This document shows, in pieces, positions 1-9,840 of a stretch of DNA of 53,895 nucleotides. The DNA is from Chloroflexota bacterium. GTDB taxonomy: Bacteria; Chloroflexota; Limnocylindria; Limnocylindrales; CSP1-4. A model generated the notes under the pieces. It was given only the letters and a program-made list of their open reading frames with translations, was not told the origin of the DNA and ran no database searches. Position 1 is the first letter of the stretch. The number at the start of each line of letters is the position of its first letter. The stretch spans positions 7,093 to 60,987 of the forward strand of contig JAJYGH010000094.1 in NCBI GenBank assembly GCA_021785175.1, written 5' to 3'. The translations under genes and the position numbers were made by a program.

Positions 1-1784
1 GCGCGATCGCCCGGCGCGTCCAGGGCTGGGAGCGCGAGCAGCGGGACCGCCAGCGGCAGCTCGATCGGGACGTGTCGCACGCCGCTGCGGACCACTTCCT
101 CGACGAGATCCGTCGCGCGTTCCCGGAGCCACCGGAGGTGCTCGCCCACCTCGACGCGGTCGAGCGGAACGTGGTCGAGACGGCGGACGAGTTCGTCGCG
201 GCCGCTCGCGAAACCGCCGAGGACGGGCCGAAGCCGCAGCCGGCGGAGGCCGCTTCCGACTCGACGTTCCACCGGAACGCGCCCGATGCGCCGTTCCGCC
301 GGTTCCGCGTGAACGTCCTCGTCGACCACGGCCGCACCGCCGGCGCACCGGTCGTCTACGAGGACAACCCGACGCTCGCCAACGTCGTCGGCCGGGTCGA
401 GCACATGGCCCAGATGGGCACCCTCGTCACCGACTTCACCCTGATCAAGCCCGGCGCGCTCCACCGGGCGAACGGCGGGTACCTGGTGCTCGACGCGCTG
501 CGGCTGCTGCAGGAGCCGTACGCGTGGGAGGCGCTCAAGCGGGCGCTGCGGGCCCGGGAGGTCCGGATCGAGTCGCCGGCCCAGCTGACCGGGATGGCGG
601 CAACCGTGTCGCTCCAGCCGGCCCCGATCCCGCTCGACGTGAAGGTCGCGCTCCTCGGGGAACGGTCGCTCTACCACGCGCTCGCCGCCGCCGATCCGGA
701 CTTCCTCGAGTTGTTCAAGGTGCAGGCCGACTTCGAGGAACGCATCGACCGGACGCACGAGGCCGACGAGCGGTACGCGCGGCTCGTTGCCACGCTCGGG
801 CGGCGCGAGCACCTCCACCCGCTCGAGGCCGGAGCCGTCGCGCGGGCGCTCGACGATTCGTCCCGGCGTGCGGGCGACCAGGACAAGCTGTCGACGCACA
901 TGCGAAGCCTGGCCGACCTCCTGCGGGAGGCGGACCACTGGGCGACGACGGCGGGACGGGACGTGATCTCGGCGGCCGACGTGCAGCGCGCGATCGACTC
1001 GCGGCACCGCCGGGGGAGCCGGCTCGAGGAGGCCGTCCGGGAGGAGATCGCGAAGGGGAACGTCCTGATCGCCACCGATGGAGCGGCGGTCGGCGAGGTC
1101 AACGGGCTCACCGTCGTGCAGTTCGGCGACACGTCGTTCGGGCAGCCCGTGCGGATCACGGCGACCGTCCGCCTCGGGCGGGGCGAGGTCGTCGACATCG
1201 AGCGCGAGGTCGACCTCGGCGGCCCGCTCCACTCGAAGGGTGTCCTCATCCTGGCCGGCTACCTCGGCGCGAGGTACTCGGGCGGCCACCCGCTCACGCT
1301 CCACGCGAGCCTGGTCTTCGAGCAGACGTACGGCGGGGTCGAGGGCGACAGCGCGTCGCTGGCCGAGCTGTGCGCGCTGCTCTCGGCGATCTCCGGTGTC
1401 CCCGTCGGGCAGGGGGTCGCGGTGACCGGGTCGGTGAACCAGCACGGCGCGGTCCAGCCGATCGGCGGGGTCAACGAGAAGATCGAGGGGTTCTTCGACG
1501 TGTGCGCGGCGCGTGGCCTGACGGGCGCGCAGGGCGTCGTGATCCCGGCGTCGAACGTGTGCAACCTCATGCTGCGGCGGGACGTGGTCGAGGCGGCCGC
1601 GGACGGGCGCTTCCACGTCTGGCCGGTGCGGCGCACGGACGAGGCGGTCGAGCTGCTCTGCGCGATGCCCGCGGGCGAGGAGGCGCCGGGAGCCGGCTGG
1701 CCGGAGGGATCGGTCAACGCGCGGGTGGCAGCGCGGCTGTCGGAGCTCGCGGAGCAGGCGCGCGCGTACCGGGTCGACGCCTAG
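1..1784 (+). CDS. Lon-like ATP-dependent protease (LonB/AAA_32 type), 5' partial
   Basis: C-terminal part of a Lon-family serine protease. The reading frame is open from base 3, so the N-terminus and Walker A lie upstream of the window; the GTG at 72 is only an internal codon. Numbered from that GTG, a Walker-B-like strand (GGYLVLDAL, about 135-143) ends the ATPase core, an AAA lid follows (about 220-310), then the S16 peptidase domain (about 320-540). The peptidase has the catalytic Ser427 in EGDSAS and Lys470 in GGVNEK, so the dyad is intact. Lon-type enzymes degrade damaged or regulatory proteins in the cytosol. The AAA_32 LonB-like class is favoured because the region before Walker B is divergent and short compared with LonA. 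The thiolase follows 47 bp later on the same strand. Confidence 0.9.
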   Translation, partial: AIARRVQGWEREQRDRQRQLDRDVSHAAADHFLDEIRRAFPEPPEVLAHLDAVERNVVETADEFVAAARETAEDGPKPQPAEAASDSTFHRNAPDAPFRRFRVNVLVDHGRTAGAPVVYEDNPTLANVVGRVEHMAQMGTLVTDFTLIKPGALHRANGGYLVLDALRLLQEPYAWEALKRALRAREVRIESPAQLTGMAATVSLQPAPIPLDVKVALLGERSLYHALAAADPDFLELFKVQADFEERIDRTHEADERYARLVATLGRREHLHPLEAGAVARALDDSSRRAGDQDKLSTHMRSLADLLREADHWATTAGRDVISAADVQRAIDSRHRRGSRLEEAVREEIAKGNVLIATDGAAVGEVNGLTVVQFGDTSFGQPVRITATVRLGRGEVVDIEREVDLGGPLHSKGVLILAGYLGARYSGGHPLTLHASLVFEQTYGGVEGDSASLAELCALLSAISGVPVGQGVAVTGSVNQHGAVQPIGGVNEKIEGFFDVCAARGLTGAQGVVIPASNVCNLMLRRDVVEAAADGRFHVWPVRRTDEAVELLCAMPAGEEAPGAGWPEGSVNARVAARLSELAEQARAYRVDA

Positions 1785-1831
1785 AATCCGTCGCGGCCCG
1801 GGCGGTGCCGGGCCCACCGAGGAGCTGCCCC

Positions 1832-3058
<1,227 letters not shown>

Positions 3059-3136
3059 TCGCCACGTCCGGCAGCCGCATGGAGGTGCCGCGCTCGTCGA
3101 CGCGCGACTCCCGCAATGGGATTTCCGCCGTGATGC

Positions 3137-3165
3137 TTGTCGAAATGTATCCGCGCATCTAGCAT
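3137..3165 (+). promoter_or_regulatory. Sigma-70-type promoter for the Fe-S carrier gene
   Basis: TTGTCG (3137-3142) and TAGCAT (3160-3165) are separated by exactly 17 bp, and the stretch is AT-richer than its surroundings. A start site near 3172 would give a leader of about 65 bases with a ribosome site (GGAGG, 3220-3224). Confidence 0.6.
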
Positions 3166-3236
3166 TGGTCCGGCGCGAAGGGCGGAGACCTGCCGCGAGC
3201 GCCCGAGCACGACACCTTCCGGAGGCCTCACCCCCG

Positions 3237-3644
3237 ATGCTGAACACCGAATCCCAGACCACGCCACAGGCCCCGGTGCAGCCGCTCGTCCGGCTGACCG
3301 ACGCGGCCGCCGAGAAGCTCCGCGAGCTGACCGCGGAGGAGACCAACCCGTCGGTCGGGCTGCGCGTCTACGTGTACAGCGGCGGATGCTCGGGCTTCCG
3401 GTACGGGATGATGCTCGAGGATCAGCCGACACCCGAGGACGTCACCGTGGAGTCGCAGGGCATCCGCGTGTACGTCGACGACCAGAGCACGCAGTACCTG
3501 GTCGGCTCGGAGATCGACTATGTCGACACGCTGATGGGGGCCGGGTTCACCGTCAACAACCCGAACGCCGTCTCCGCGTGCGGCTGTGGCAGCAGCTTCC
3601 GGACGGCCGATTCGGCCGGCAGCCCGCACGCCTGCTCGCACTGA
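3237..3644 (+). CDS. A-type iron-sulfur carrier protein (IscA/ErpA/HesB family)
   Basis: 135-aa member of the HesB/IscA family, which carries or inserts Fe-S clusters into apoproteins. The three ligand cysteines are present: Cys51 in YSGGCSGF, and Cys115 and Cys117 in ACGCGSSF, with the usual spacing. The N-terminal 17 residues and the Cys/His-containing tail (HACSH) are extensions to the core of about 108 residues. The ATG at 3237 is chosen because the homologous core begins at RLTDAA shortly after it and GGAGG lies 12 bases upstream; an in-frame start at 3165 would coincide with the promoter. It is monocistronic and has its own promoter, so ErpA-like housekeeping use is likely. Confidence 0.92.
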   Translation: MLNTESQTTPQAPVQPLVRLTDAAAEKLRELTAEETNPSVGLRVYVYSGGCSGFRYGMMLEDQPTPEDVTVESQGIRVYVDDQSTQYLVGSEIDYVDTLMGAGFTVNNPNAVSACGCGSSFRTADSAGSPHACSH

Positions 3645-3677
3645 CGCATGCCCATCGATCGGGCGGCTGTCCGCCGT

Positions 3678-3775
3678 CTGATCGCCGCCTGCCGGCTGAT
3701 CGCCGCCTGCCGGCTGATCGCCGCCTGCCGGCTGATCGCCGTCTGATCGCCGTCTGATCGCCGTCTGATCGCCGT
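3678..3775. repeat. Two-phase tandem repeat (18 bp x3, then 11 bp x4)
   Basis: Three perfect copies of ctgatcgccgcctgccgg (3678-3731) are followed by four perfect copies of ctgatcgccgt (3732-3775). The short unit is the 5' part of the long one with its last base changed. It lies between the convergent Fe-S carrier and OsmC genes. Confidence 0.9.
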
Positions 3776-3895
3776 CCCCCGCGTCGCGCTCGAACGCGCC
3801 GATCACGGCGAAGCGCGCGCGGTCCAGGTGTCTCTGCCGCGCAACCTCGATCAGTCCCGTGACGGCATCCCGTGCGCGAGCGCGCTCGCCGGCGG

Positions 3896-4321
3896 CTACG
3901 CCACCCGTGCAGACGAGCCCGTGGCCGCTCCCAGCACGCTGTCCACGTGGATGACCGGTGGATGCTCGAAGTGCTTCTTCACCGCGCACTGGTCGGCCGC
4001 CCGCACGACCGCGTCGACGTACTTCGCCGGGAACGTCTCGGGCAGCTGGATCGTGACCTGGACGTCAGAGACGAGGCCTGTACGCGGGTCCATGCCCATG
4101 CGCTGCACGAGCCGGATCCCGTCGGTCGGGATGCCGCGCTGGCGGCAGAAGCCGAGCACGTAGATGCCCGCGCAGGTCCCGATGGTCGACAGGAACGTGA
4201 GGAACGGCGTCGGAGCCGAGCCCTCGCCTCCGCCCATCGGCGGCTGGTCGGTCGGGACGGTGAACCCCGCGAAGTGTGCGTCCACACGTGCGCCGCCCGG
4301 GAAGTCGATGATCATCTCCAC
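3896..4321 (-). CDS. OsmC/Ohr-family peroxiredoxin-like protein
   Basis: OsmC-fold protein; family members reduce organic hydroperoxides with two cysteines. The start is put at the GTG at 4321 because AAGAGGAGAG precedes it with 9-base spacing and the protein then begins VEMIIDFPGG, as is usual for this subgroup; an upstream ATG at 4351 (ten residues longer) is the alternative. The two redox positions are Cys50 (STIGTCAG) and Cys112 (DQCAVKKHF), 62 residues apart; Cys59 is extra. Length is about 141 aa, normal for the family. It is divergent from the flavin oxidoreductase at 4649. Many members of this subgroup have no proven substrate. Confidence 0.85.
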   Translation of the reverse strand: MEMIIDFPGGARVDAHFAGFTVPTDQPPMGGGEGSAPTPFLTFLSTIGTCAGIYVLGFCRQRGIPTDGIRLVQRMGMDPRTGLVSDVQVTIQLPETFPAKYVDAVVRAADQCAVKKHFEHPPVIHVDSVLGAATGSSARVA

Positions 4322-4380
4322 GCAGTAACTCTCCTCTTGGTGCCGGCGCATACGGCGCCAGGCTCCTCAGTCCGATTTGC

Positions 4381-4480
4381 ACGCCGGCCTGCCCACGCTC
4401 GATCACGCGCCGGTGCGGCGCTGTCGCTGTACGCCGGCCTGCCCACGCTCCATCGCGCGCCGGTGCGGCGCTGCCGCTGC
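4381..4480. repeat. Tandem duplication of a 50-bp unit
   Basis: 4381-4430 and 4431-4480 match except for a few bases (for example gatcac versus catcgc). The pair lies in the divergent spacer upstream of the OsmC and luciferase-like genes, next to an AT-rich palindrome. Confidence 0.9.
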
Positions 4481-4494
4481 ACCGCAGTTTACTA

Positions 4495-4512
4495 CTTGCG
4501 CAATTATGCAAG
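4495..4512. promoter_or_regulatory. Candidate operator: AT-rich imperfect palindrome
   Basis: CTTGCGCAATTATGCAAG is an 18-bp imperfect palindrome (14 of 18 positions symmetric) in one of the few AT-rich patches of the spacer between two divergent redox genes. TTGC...GCAA half-sites resemble MarR/TetR-type operators. No regulator gene is adjacent, so the binding protein is unknown. Confidence 0.4.
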
Positions 4513-4648
4513 CAAGCGGGCCGGTCAAACGAACGGCTTGATTGACCCTGTGCCACCCAGGTCCCACGATGTGCACCCACCGGCCCTCGGCGCGGTCCCG
4601 CCGGCGGAGCCTCATCCCGCGATCCAGCTCGAAGCTCGAGGCATCGCG

Positions 4649-5602
4649 ATGTCATCCCCGACCGCTCCCGACCGTCCGCTCCGGTTCGGCCTCATGTATC
4701 TGCAGTCCGCGCCCTGGGATGACCTGATGGGACGCATCCGCCGCGGCGAGGAGATGGGCTTCGACAGTCTCTGGGTCGCCGACCACATGACCGGCCAATA
4801 CCCGGGCCTGATCGCGTACGAGGCATGGACGCTGCTCGGAACGATTGCCGCTCGCACTTCTCGTGCGCGCATCGGCACGCTCGTGACGCCGATCGCCTTC
4901 CGTCACCCGGCGCTGCTTGCCATGTCGGCCACGACGGTCGACCACGCCTCCGGCGGCAGGCTCGAGATCGGTCTTGGCATCGGCGGCGGGCCCATCGACG
5001 ACTCGATCGTCGGGGTGACGGGTCGGTCGGGTCCGGAGCGTGTCGCGCGGCTGGAGGAGCAGGTCATCCTGCTCGACCGCCTCCTGCGGGGCGAGCCGGT
5101 TCGCGACCACGATGGCTTCTACCCGACATCGGGAGCGGTGATCGAGCCGAGCGTCCAGCGGCCGCGGCCCCCGATCGTCATCGCCGGTGACGGTCCGCGG
5201 TTGATCGACCTCGCTGCTCGTCGCGGAGACGCGTGGAACACCCTCGGCGGTCAGCCGATGCGGAGCACGAATGCCGGCGGCTCGTCCATGGAGGAAGCGG
5301 TCGAGGTCACGAGGCGGCGCGTGGTTCTGCTCGAGGAGGCCTGCGATCGTGTCGGTCGCGACCCGCGCGCCCTCCGCCGGATGCTCCTCGCCTACCGGGT
5401 CGACCCGAAGCTCTTCCTCTCACGCGATGCCTTCAGTGACTACGTCGGTCGATACCGTGAGACCGGAATCGACGAGTTCGTCTTCTACTGGCCGTTCCAC
5501 CAGGAGACGTTCGCGCGGGTGCCCGCCTACGAAGAGGGGCTCGAACGGATCGCCGGGACCGTGATCCCGGCCCTCCGGCGTCCGCCGGCGCCCCCTCACT
5601 GA
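4649..5602 (+). CDS. LLM-class flavin-dependent oxidoreductase (luciferase-like monooxygenase)
   Basis: 317-aa TIM-barrel protein of the bacterial luciferase/F420-dependent superfamily. The N-terminus (LRFGLMYLQ) and the stretch GFDSLWVADHMTG (about 33-45) are characteristic, as are LVTPIAFRHPALLAMSATTV, LEIGLGIGGG and PPIVIAGDGPRLIDLAARRGDAWNTLG. Family members use FMN or F420 to oxidise or reduce small organics; the cofactor cannot be read from the motifs alone. The ATG at 4649 has GAGG seven bases upstream. It is divergent from OsmC across a spacer with a palindrome, which may mean joint control by a redox or xenobiotic sensor. Confidence 0.88.
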   Translation: MSSPTAPDRPLRFGLMYLQSAPWDDLMGRIRRGEEMGFDSLWVADHMTGQYPGLIAYEAWTLLGTIAARTSRARIGTLVTPIAFRHPALLAMSATTVDHASGGRLEIGLGIGGGPIDDSIVGVTGRSGPERVARLEEQVILLDRLLRGEPVRDHDGFYPTSGAVIEPSVQRPRPPIVIAGDGPRLIDLAARRGDAWNTLGGQPMRSTNAGGSSMEEAVEVTRRRVVLLEEACDRVGRDPRALRRMLLAYRVDPKLFLSRDAFSDYVGRYRETGIDEFVFYWPFHQETFARVPAYEEGLERIAGTVIPALRRPPAPPH

Positions 5603-5635
5603 CCGACCCCGCAGCAGTCGGCGGCAGAGCGGCGC

Positions 5636-6256
5636 TCAGGCTCGCTCCTGTCGTCCTTCCTCGGAGAATCGCTCCTCGAGCCAGGGATCGCCCTCGTTGT
5701 GGTAGCCGTATCGCTCCCAGAACCCCGGCACGTCGTGGTCGAGCAGCTGGAGGCCGCGGATCCATTTCGCGCTCTTCCAGAAATAGCGCTTCGGCACCAT
5801 CAGCCGCAGCGGGTAGCCGTGCTCGGGCTCGAGCGGCTCGCCCGCGTACGTGTCGGCCAGGAGGACGTCGTCGTCGAGCAGGGCGTCGAGCGGCAGGTTG
5901 GTCGTGTAGCCCTGCTCGCAGTGCGCGACGACGAAACGGGCCGACGACGTCGGACGCACGAGGTCGAGCACCGTCCGCGGCGCGACGCCCTCGAAGTCCG
6001 TGTCGAGCTTCGTCCAGCGCGTCACGCAGTGGATGTCCGTGTGGACGGTCTTCCGGGGCAACGCCTGGAACTGCTCCCACGACAGGTCGATCGGCTGCCC
6101 GACCTCGCCCCACACCTTGAAGTCCCACGTGGCGAGGTCGACGCGCGGCACCGAGCCGTAGTGCAGCACCGGCCACTTCTCGGTCAGGTACTGGCCCGGC
6201 GGCAACCGGCGCTTCTGCTCGTCGGTGATTCGTGGACGCCCGAACAGCCTGTCCAT
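5636..6256 (-). CDS. Sulfite-oxidase-family molybdopterin oxidoreductase (soluble, single domain)
   Basis: 206-aa protein made almost entirely of the oxidoreductase molybdopterin-binding domain shared by sulfite oxidases and MsrP/YedY. The pterin-Mo ligand is Cys77 in TDIHCVTRWTKLD, and the GYTTNLPL and PEHGYPLRLMVPKRYFWKSAKWIRGL blocks that line the cofactor pocket are present. There is no twin-Arg signal and no dimerisation domain, so it is probably cytosolic with an unknown substrate. The start is the ATG at 6256: upstream in-frame sequence is only translated repeat, and TATCAT sits six bases before the ATG, which fits a leaderless transcript. Confidence 0.88.
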   Translation of the reverse strand: MDRLFGRPRITDEQKRRLPPGQYLTEKWPVLHYGSVPRVDLATWDFKVWGEVGQPIDLSWEQFQALPRKTVHTDIHCVTRWTKLDTDFEGVAPRTVLDLVRPTSSARFVVAHCEQGYTTNLPLDALLDDDVLLADTYAGEPLEPEHGYPLRLMVPKRYFWKSAKWIRGLQLLDHDVPGFWERYGYHNEGDPWLEERFSEEGRQERA

Positions 6257-6262
6257 CGCCGC

Positions 6263-6268
6263 ATGATA
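6263..6268 (-). promoter_or_regulatory. -10 box of a leaderless promoter (molybdopterin oxidoreductase)
   Basis: TATCAT on the minus strand is followed after six bases by the ATG at 6256, so transcription would start at or next to the start codon. No Shine-Dalgarno sequence is visible. Confidence 0.5.
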
Positions 6269-6299
6269 CCGGTGGGGCTCGATGGTGCTCACAGGTGGT

Positions 6300-6485
6300 C
6301 GCGGCGCCTGCGGTTCGCGGCTGGGCACGACTGGCCGGGCGAGCGCGGCACCCGCACGACTGGACGGCCGAGCGCGGCACCCGCGGTTCGCGGCTGGGCA
6401 CGACCGGGCGGCCGAGCGCGGCGCCTGCGGTTCGCGGCTGGGCACGACCGGGCGGCCGAGCGCGGCACCCGCACGACTGGACGCC
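6300..6485. repeat. Irregular GC-rich repeat block
   Basis: Several interleaved copies of two modules: gcggttcgcggctgggcac (three copies) and gagcgcggcacccgcacgac (two full copies with variants). It fills the region just upstream of the molybdopterin oxidoreductase start and has no stable reading frame of its own. Confidence 0.75.
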
Positions 6486-6627
6486 TTGACCGACGCTCGT
6501 GGGGGGAACGCAAGACGGGCGCATTCGTCGGTGCGCGCCGCCGGCACCCGGTGCCGGCGGGTTTCGGGTGGCCGGCCGGGCGCTTGTCATGCGCAAGAAC
6601 GCCGTCATTGCGTGCTCGTCCGATTGC

Positions 6628-6826
6628 CTCCCGTCGGCCCGACCGTCTGACGTTCCCCCGGCGAGCATCAGCCAACTTCGCCGTGTGCGTCGACGCCGCC
6701 GCACGCCGTGCACGGCCCTGCCGACTCGGTCTCCCGTCGGCCCGACCGTCTGACGTTCCCCCGGCGAGCATCAGCCAACTTCGCCGTGTGCGTCGACGCC
6801 GCCGCACGCCGTGCACGGCCCTGCCG
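6628..6826. repeat. 96-bp direct repeat with 7-bp spacer
   Basis: 6628-6723 and 6731-6826 appear identical, separated by seven bases. The spacer between the flanking minus-strand genes contains nothing recognisable as coding. The unit was not seen elsewhere in the window. Confidence 0.9.
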
Positions 6827-6833
6827 GTCGAAT

Positions 6834-6894
6834 GGACTGGCGCGGAGTCGCGTCGGACTGGCGCGGAGTCGCGTCGGACTGGCGCGGAGTCGCG
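6834..6894. repeat. 21-bp tandem repeat, 2.9 copies
   Basis: The unit ggactggcgcggagtcgcgtc occurs at 6834-6854 and 6855-6875, with a third copy truncated at 6894. The whole 727-bp spacer 6257-6983 consists of this, the 96-bp repeat, the block at 6300-6485 and short unique sequence; no gene is supported in it. Confidence 0.9.
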
Positions 6895-6983
6895 CGCCGG
6901 CGTTCTGCGGCCCGGCCGACTCGTCCCGCGCTCACCCGGTGAGAATTGGGCAACTCCGGAACGCCCCACCCGGGTCGATCCCC

Positions 6984-7262
6984 TCAGGCCTCGTCGAGGC
7001 CGCGGACGATCGCGCGGAGGATGAACCGCGACGCCTCGCCGCTCTTGCCCCCGAGCCGCTGGCCTTCCTCCTCGAAGAGCGCGAGCCGGAGGTCCATCGA
7101 CGCCTGGTCGAGCAGTGGCGTCCGCTCGAGCTCGCCGGCCGCGAGCGCCTCGTCGAGGCGGTCGAGCGCGAGGCGCGCGTTGTCGGTCGGATGCCCCTTC
7201 GCCTCCGCGAGCCGGCGGATCTCCGCTCGCGCCCGCTCTGCCGCCGGACCCTGCGTCGCCAT
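6984..7262 (-). CDS. Small conserved-looking hypothetical protein (92 aa)
   Basis: Not recognised. A charged, probably all-helical 92-aa protein (MATQGPAAERARAEIRRLAE at the N-terminus, SRFILRAIVRGLDEA at the C-terminus) without signal peptide, membrane segment or Cys. It begins 18 bases after the stop of the GNAT gene on the same strand, so the two are probably co-transcribed. Codon choice looks like that of real genes around it. It could be a small regulator or chaperone-like partner, but nothing in the sequence supports a function. Confidence 0.6.
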   Translation of the reverse strand: MATQGPAAERARAEIRRLAEAKGHPTDNARLALDRLDEALAAGELERTPLLDQASMDLRLALFEEEGQRLGGKSGEASRFILRAIVRGLDEA

Positions 7263-7280
7263 CGACGTTCGCCGCGCCGC

Positions 7281-8114
7281 CTACCGGCGCCCGTAGCGGA
7301 GCGTCGCGCGCACGTGCTCGGCGCCGCGGAGGTCCTGACGGGGAGAGCGAGGCGCGCCCGCGTCGGCGCGCCCGCTCGCGTCCCCATCCGCGTCGATGTG
7401 CCCGTGTGCAGGCGGTTCCGCGCACGCGTCCACCTCGCCGCGCCCGCCCGCGCCGTCGCGTCCGCCCGGCACGCCGGGCTCGGCCCGGGCGGCGGCGACG
7501 CGCGTCTTCTCGGGTCGTGCGGCCTCCACCGCGTCTCGCCGGCCCCAGGCCGATCGCCACTCGCCCTCGAGGATCCCCATATGGATCTCGTCCCAGTACG
7601 CCCCGTCGCGCCACAGCGCCTCGCGGCTGCGCCCCTCGACGCGGAACCCGACCTTCTCGTAGGCCCGGATCGCACGCGGGTTGAACTCGAACACGCTGAG
7701 GCCGACCCGATGAAGCCCGAGCGCGTCGAACGCGTGCCCCACCATCAGCGCGATCGCCTCGCTGCCGAACCCCTGGCTCCAGCTGTCGCGCTCGCCGATC
7801 GTGATGTGGAACAGGACGCTGCCGTTGTCCGCGTCGAGCGCGCTGAGGGTCGTGGTTCCGATCAGGCGGTCGTCATCGGCTCGGCGGATCGCGTACGCGA
7901 ACGCGTCGGGCGAGAGGAGGCGCGTCTGGAAGAACCGCCGGACCTCCTCGTCGGACACGGGGCCGATCTGGAACCTGGTGAGACGCGCGACCTCGGGATC
8001 GCGGTACCAGCGCAGCACGTCCGGGAATTGTTCGGGGCGGTGGCGCTCGAGGTAGACGCGGCGTCCGCGGATCGTGTCGGGGTGCCAGCGCGTCGGGTCG
8101 AGGTCGAGGGACAT
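7281..8114 (-). CDS. GNAT-family N-acetyltransferase with long hydrophilic tail
   Basis: 277 aa. Residues 1-190 are a RimJ/RimL-like GNAT domain, with GRRVYLERHRPEQ at the start, SWSQGFGSEAIALMVGHAF (acetyl-CoA binding loop, near 112-130), LGLHRVGLSVFEFNPRAIRAYEKVGFRVEGRSRE, and WDEIHMGIL at the end. Residues about 200-277 are an Ala/Arg/Gly/Asp-rich low-complexity tail not expected in the family, so the gene may have been extended by a frameshift or lost its natural stop. RimJ/RimL relatives acetylate ribosomal-protein N-termini or small amines; the substrate is unknown. It is divergent from DNA ligase with only 28 bp between the start codons. Confidence 0.85.
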   Translation of the reverse strand: MSLDLDPTRWHPDTIRGRRVYLERHRPEQFPDVLRWYRDPEVARLTRFQIGPVSDEEVRRFFQTRLLSPDAFAYAIRRADDDRLIGTTTLSALDADNGSVLFHITIGERDSWSQGFGSEAIALMVGHAFDALGLHRVGLSVFEFNPRAIRAYEKVGFRVEGRSREALWRDGAYWDEIHMGILEGEWRSAWGRRDAVEAARPEKTRVAAARAEPGVPGGRDGAGGRGEVDACAEPPAHGHIDADGDASGRADAGAPRSPRQDLRGAEHVRATLRYGRR

Positions 8115-8125
8115 CGCTCGGCGAT

Positions 8126-8133
8126 GCTATACC
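8126..8133. promoter_or_regulatory. Overlapping divergent -10 boxes (GNAT / DNA ligase)
   Basis: GCTATACC reads TATACC towards the ligase ATG at 8143 (9 bases away) and TATAGC towards the GNAT ATG at 8114 (11 bases away). The 28-bp spacer leaves no room for two independent promoters or leaders, so both mRNAs would be leaderless or nearly so. Confidence 0.5.
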
Positions 8134-8142
8134 ATCGCTTCC

Positions 8143-9804
8143 ATGCGGCCGTGGGCTGAGACCGCGTCCGGCGTCGCGGCGACATCGCGGACGTCCGAAA
8201 AGGTGGCGCTGCTCGCCGGGTACCTCGGATCGCTGGACCCCCTCTCCCTCACCGTCGCGTGCGTGTTCTTCACCGGGCGACCGTTCCCCGCCGCCGACCC
8301 GCGTTCGGCCGGGGTCGGATGGGCGGCCGTGCGCGAGGCGGTCGAGCGGGTGGCCGGCGCGGCGCCGGGGGCGTTCGGCGAGGCGTACGACCGATCGAGT
8401 GACCCGGGGCGCGCAGCGTACGACCTGCTTGCGACCCGGGATGCCGAGCGCGAGCGGCTCGGGGAGCGCGTCACCCACCCCGACGCCTCGCTGCCCGAGG
8501 TTCAGGCCGCATTCGCCGCGATCGTCGAGGCGCGGCGGCCTGCCGCGCGGGTGGACCTGCTCGCCGGGCTCCTGGAGCGGCTCGACCCGCTGCCGGCGAT
8601 GTACGTCGTGAAGGTGCTCAGCGGGGAGCTGCGCATCGGCCTGCGCGAGGGGCTCGTGGAATCCGCGGTCGCGAGCGCCTTCGGGCGGCCGGTGGCCGAG
8701 GTTCGCCATGCGCTGATGGCGACCGGCGACATCGGCGAGGTCGCGCGGCTCGCCCGCGAGGACCGGCTGTCCGAGGCGAGGCCGTCGCTGTTCCGGCCCC
8801 TGCAGCCGATGCTCGCGTCACCTGCCCGTGACGCAGAGGTGATCGCGGGGAGGATGGCGTCGCCGATGTGGGCGGAGGACAAGTACGACGGGATCCGGGC
8901 GCAGCTGCACAAGCGAGGCAGGGAGGTCCGCCTCTACAGCCGGGACCTGCACGACATCACGCGACAGTTCCCGGACGTGGCCGGTGCGGCGCGCCCGATG
9001 CCGTGGGACGGGATCCTGGACGGCGAGCTGCTGGCGATGGACGGCGGCTCGATCCTCCCGTTCGCGCGGCTCCAGAACCGCCTCGGCCGCGTCGCGCCGT
9101 CGCCCGCGATGCTCGCGGAGGTGCCGGCGGGCTACGTGACGTTCGACGCGATCGCGCTGTCGCCGGCGCCGGGCGAGCCGGTCGCTCCGCTGCTCGACGT
9201 CCCCCTCGCCGAGCGGCGCGCGCGCCTCGAATCGCTCGAGCGGCCGGCCCGGATCGTGCTCGGCCACCTCGAGCACCCCGACTCGCCGGGCGCTCTCGAC
9301 GAGGCATTCGACGCGTCACGGGCCCGCGGCAACGAGGGGCTCGTCGTCAAGGACCCAGCGAGCGGGTACACGCCCGGCCGCCGCGGGCTCGCGTGGCTCA
9401 AGCTCAAGAAGGCGCTGGCGACGCTCGACTGCGTGGTGGTCGGCGTCGAGGTCGGGCACGGCAAGCGCCACGGGGTGCTGTCCGACTACACGTTCGCGGT
9501 CCGTGACGACCGTCCGGGGCACGAGGGGGCGCTCGTGACGGTCGGGAAGGCGTACAGCGGGCTCACCGACGCCGAGATCGCCGAGATGACGCACTGGTTC
9601 GAGGCGCACACGCTCAAGCGGCTCGGCAGGTATCGGCTCGTGGAGCCGGTGGTCGTCGTCGAGGTGGCGTTCGATCGCATCCAGGCCTCGACGCGGCACG
9701 GGTCGGGGTACGCGATGCGGTTCCCGCGGATCGCTCGGCTGCGGCTCGACAAGGGCCCCGACGAGGCCGACACGCTGTCGGCGGTGGCGGCCCTCACCGC
9801 CTGA
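8143..9804 (+). CDS. ATP-dependent DNA ligase (archaeal/LigB-like type I)
   Basis: 553-aa ligase with the three-domain layout of archaeal and human type I enzymes: N-terminal DNA-binding domain (1-215), adenylation domain (about 220-420), OB fold (about 420-545). The adenylated Lys247 lies in EDKYDGIR; further nucleotidyltransferase motifs are RLYSRDLHDIT, DGELLAMD, NEGLVVKDP and AWLKLKK. The C-terminus has the usual VEVAFDRIQAS and GYAMRFPRIARLR. Such enzymes seal nicks with ATP and in bacteria usually supplement NAD-dependent LigA in repair. The ATG at 8143 is favoured because TATACC ends nine bases before it and family homology begins soon after. Confidence 0.95.
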   Translation: MRPWAETASGVAATSRTSEKVALLAGYLGSLDPLSLTVACVFFTGRPFPAADPRSAGVGWAAVREAVERVAGAAPGAFGEAYDRSSDPGRAAYDLLATRDAERERLGERVTHPDASLPEVQAAFAAIVEARRPAARVDLLAGLLERLDPLPAMYVVKVLSGELRIGLREGLVESAVASAFGRPVAEVRHALMATGDIGEVARLAREDRLSEARPSLFRPLQPMLASPARDAEVIAGRMASPMWAEDKYDGIRAQLHKRGREVRLYSRDLHDITRQFPDVAGAARPMPWDGILDGELLAMDGGSILPFARLQNRLGRVAPSPAMLAEVPAGYVTFDAIALSPAPGEPVAPLLDVPLAERRARLESLERPARIVLGHLEHPDSPGALDEAFDASRARGNEGLVVKDPASGYTPGRRGLAWLKLKKALATLDCVVVGVEVGHGKRHGVLSDYTFAVRDDRPGHEGALVTVGKAYSGLTDAEIAEMTHWFEAHTLKRLGRYRLVEPVVVVEVAFDRIQASTRHGSGYAMRFPRIARLRLDKGPDEADTLSAVAALTA

Positions 9805-9840
9805 CGGTGCTGCCGGCAACGGCGCGCCGTCCGCGACCGG

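Noticed and set aside
524-1249. Long overlapping frames antisense and in other frames within the Lon and thiolase genes
   Set aside because: They are Arg/Ser/Ala-rich shadows typical of GC-rich DNA; the family motifs lie only in the chosen frames.
3655-3775. CRISPR array
   Set aside because: The repeats at 3678-3775 are head-to-tail without variable spacers, and no cas gene is present; the same holds for the other repeat blocks.
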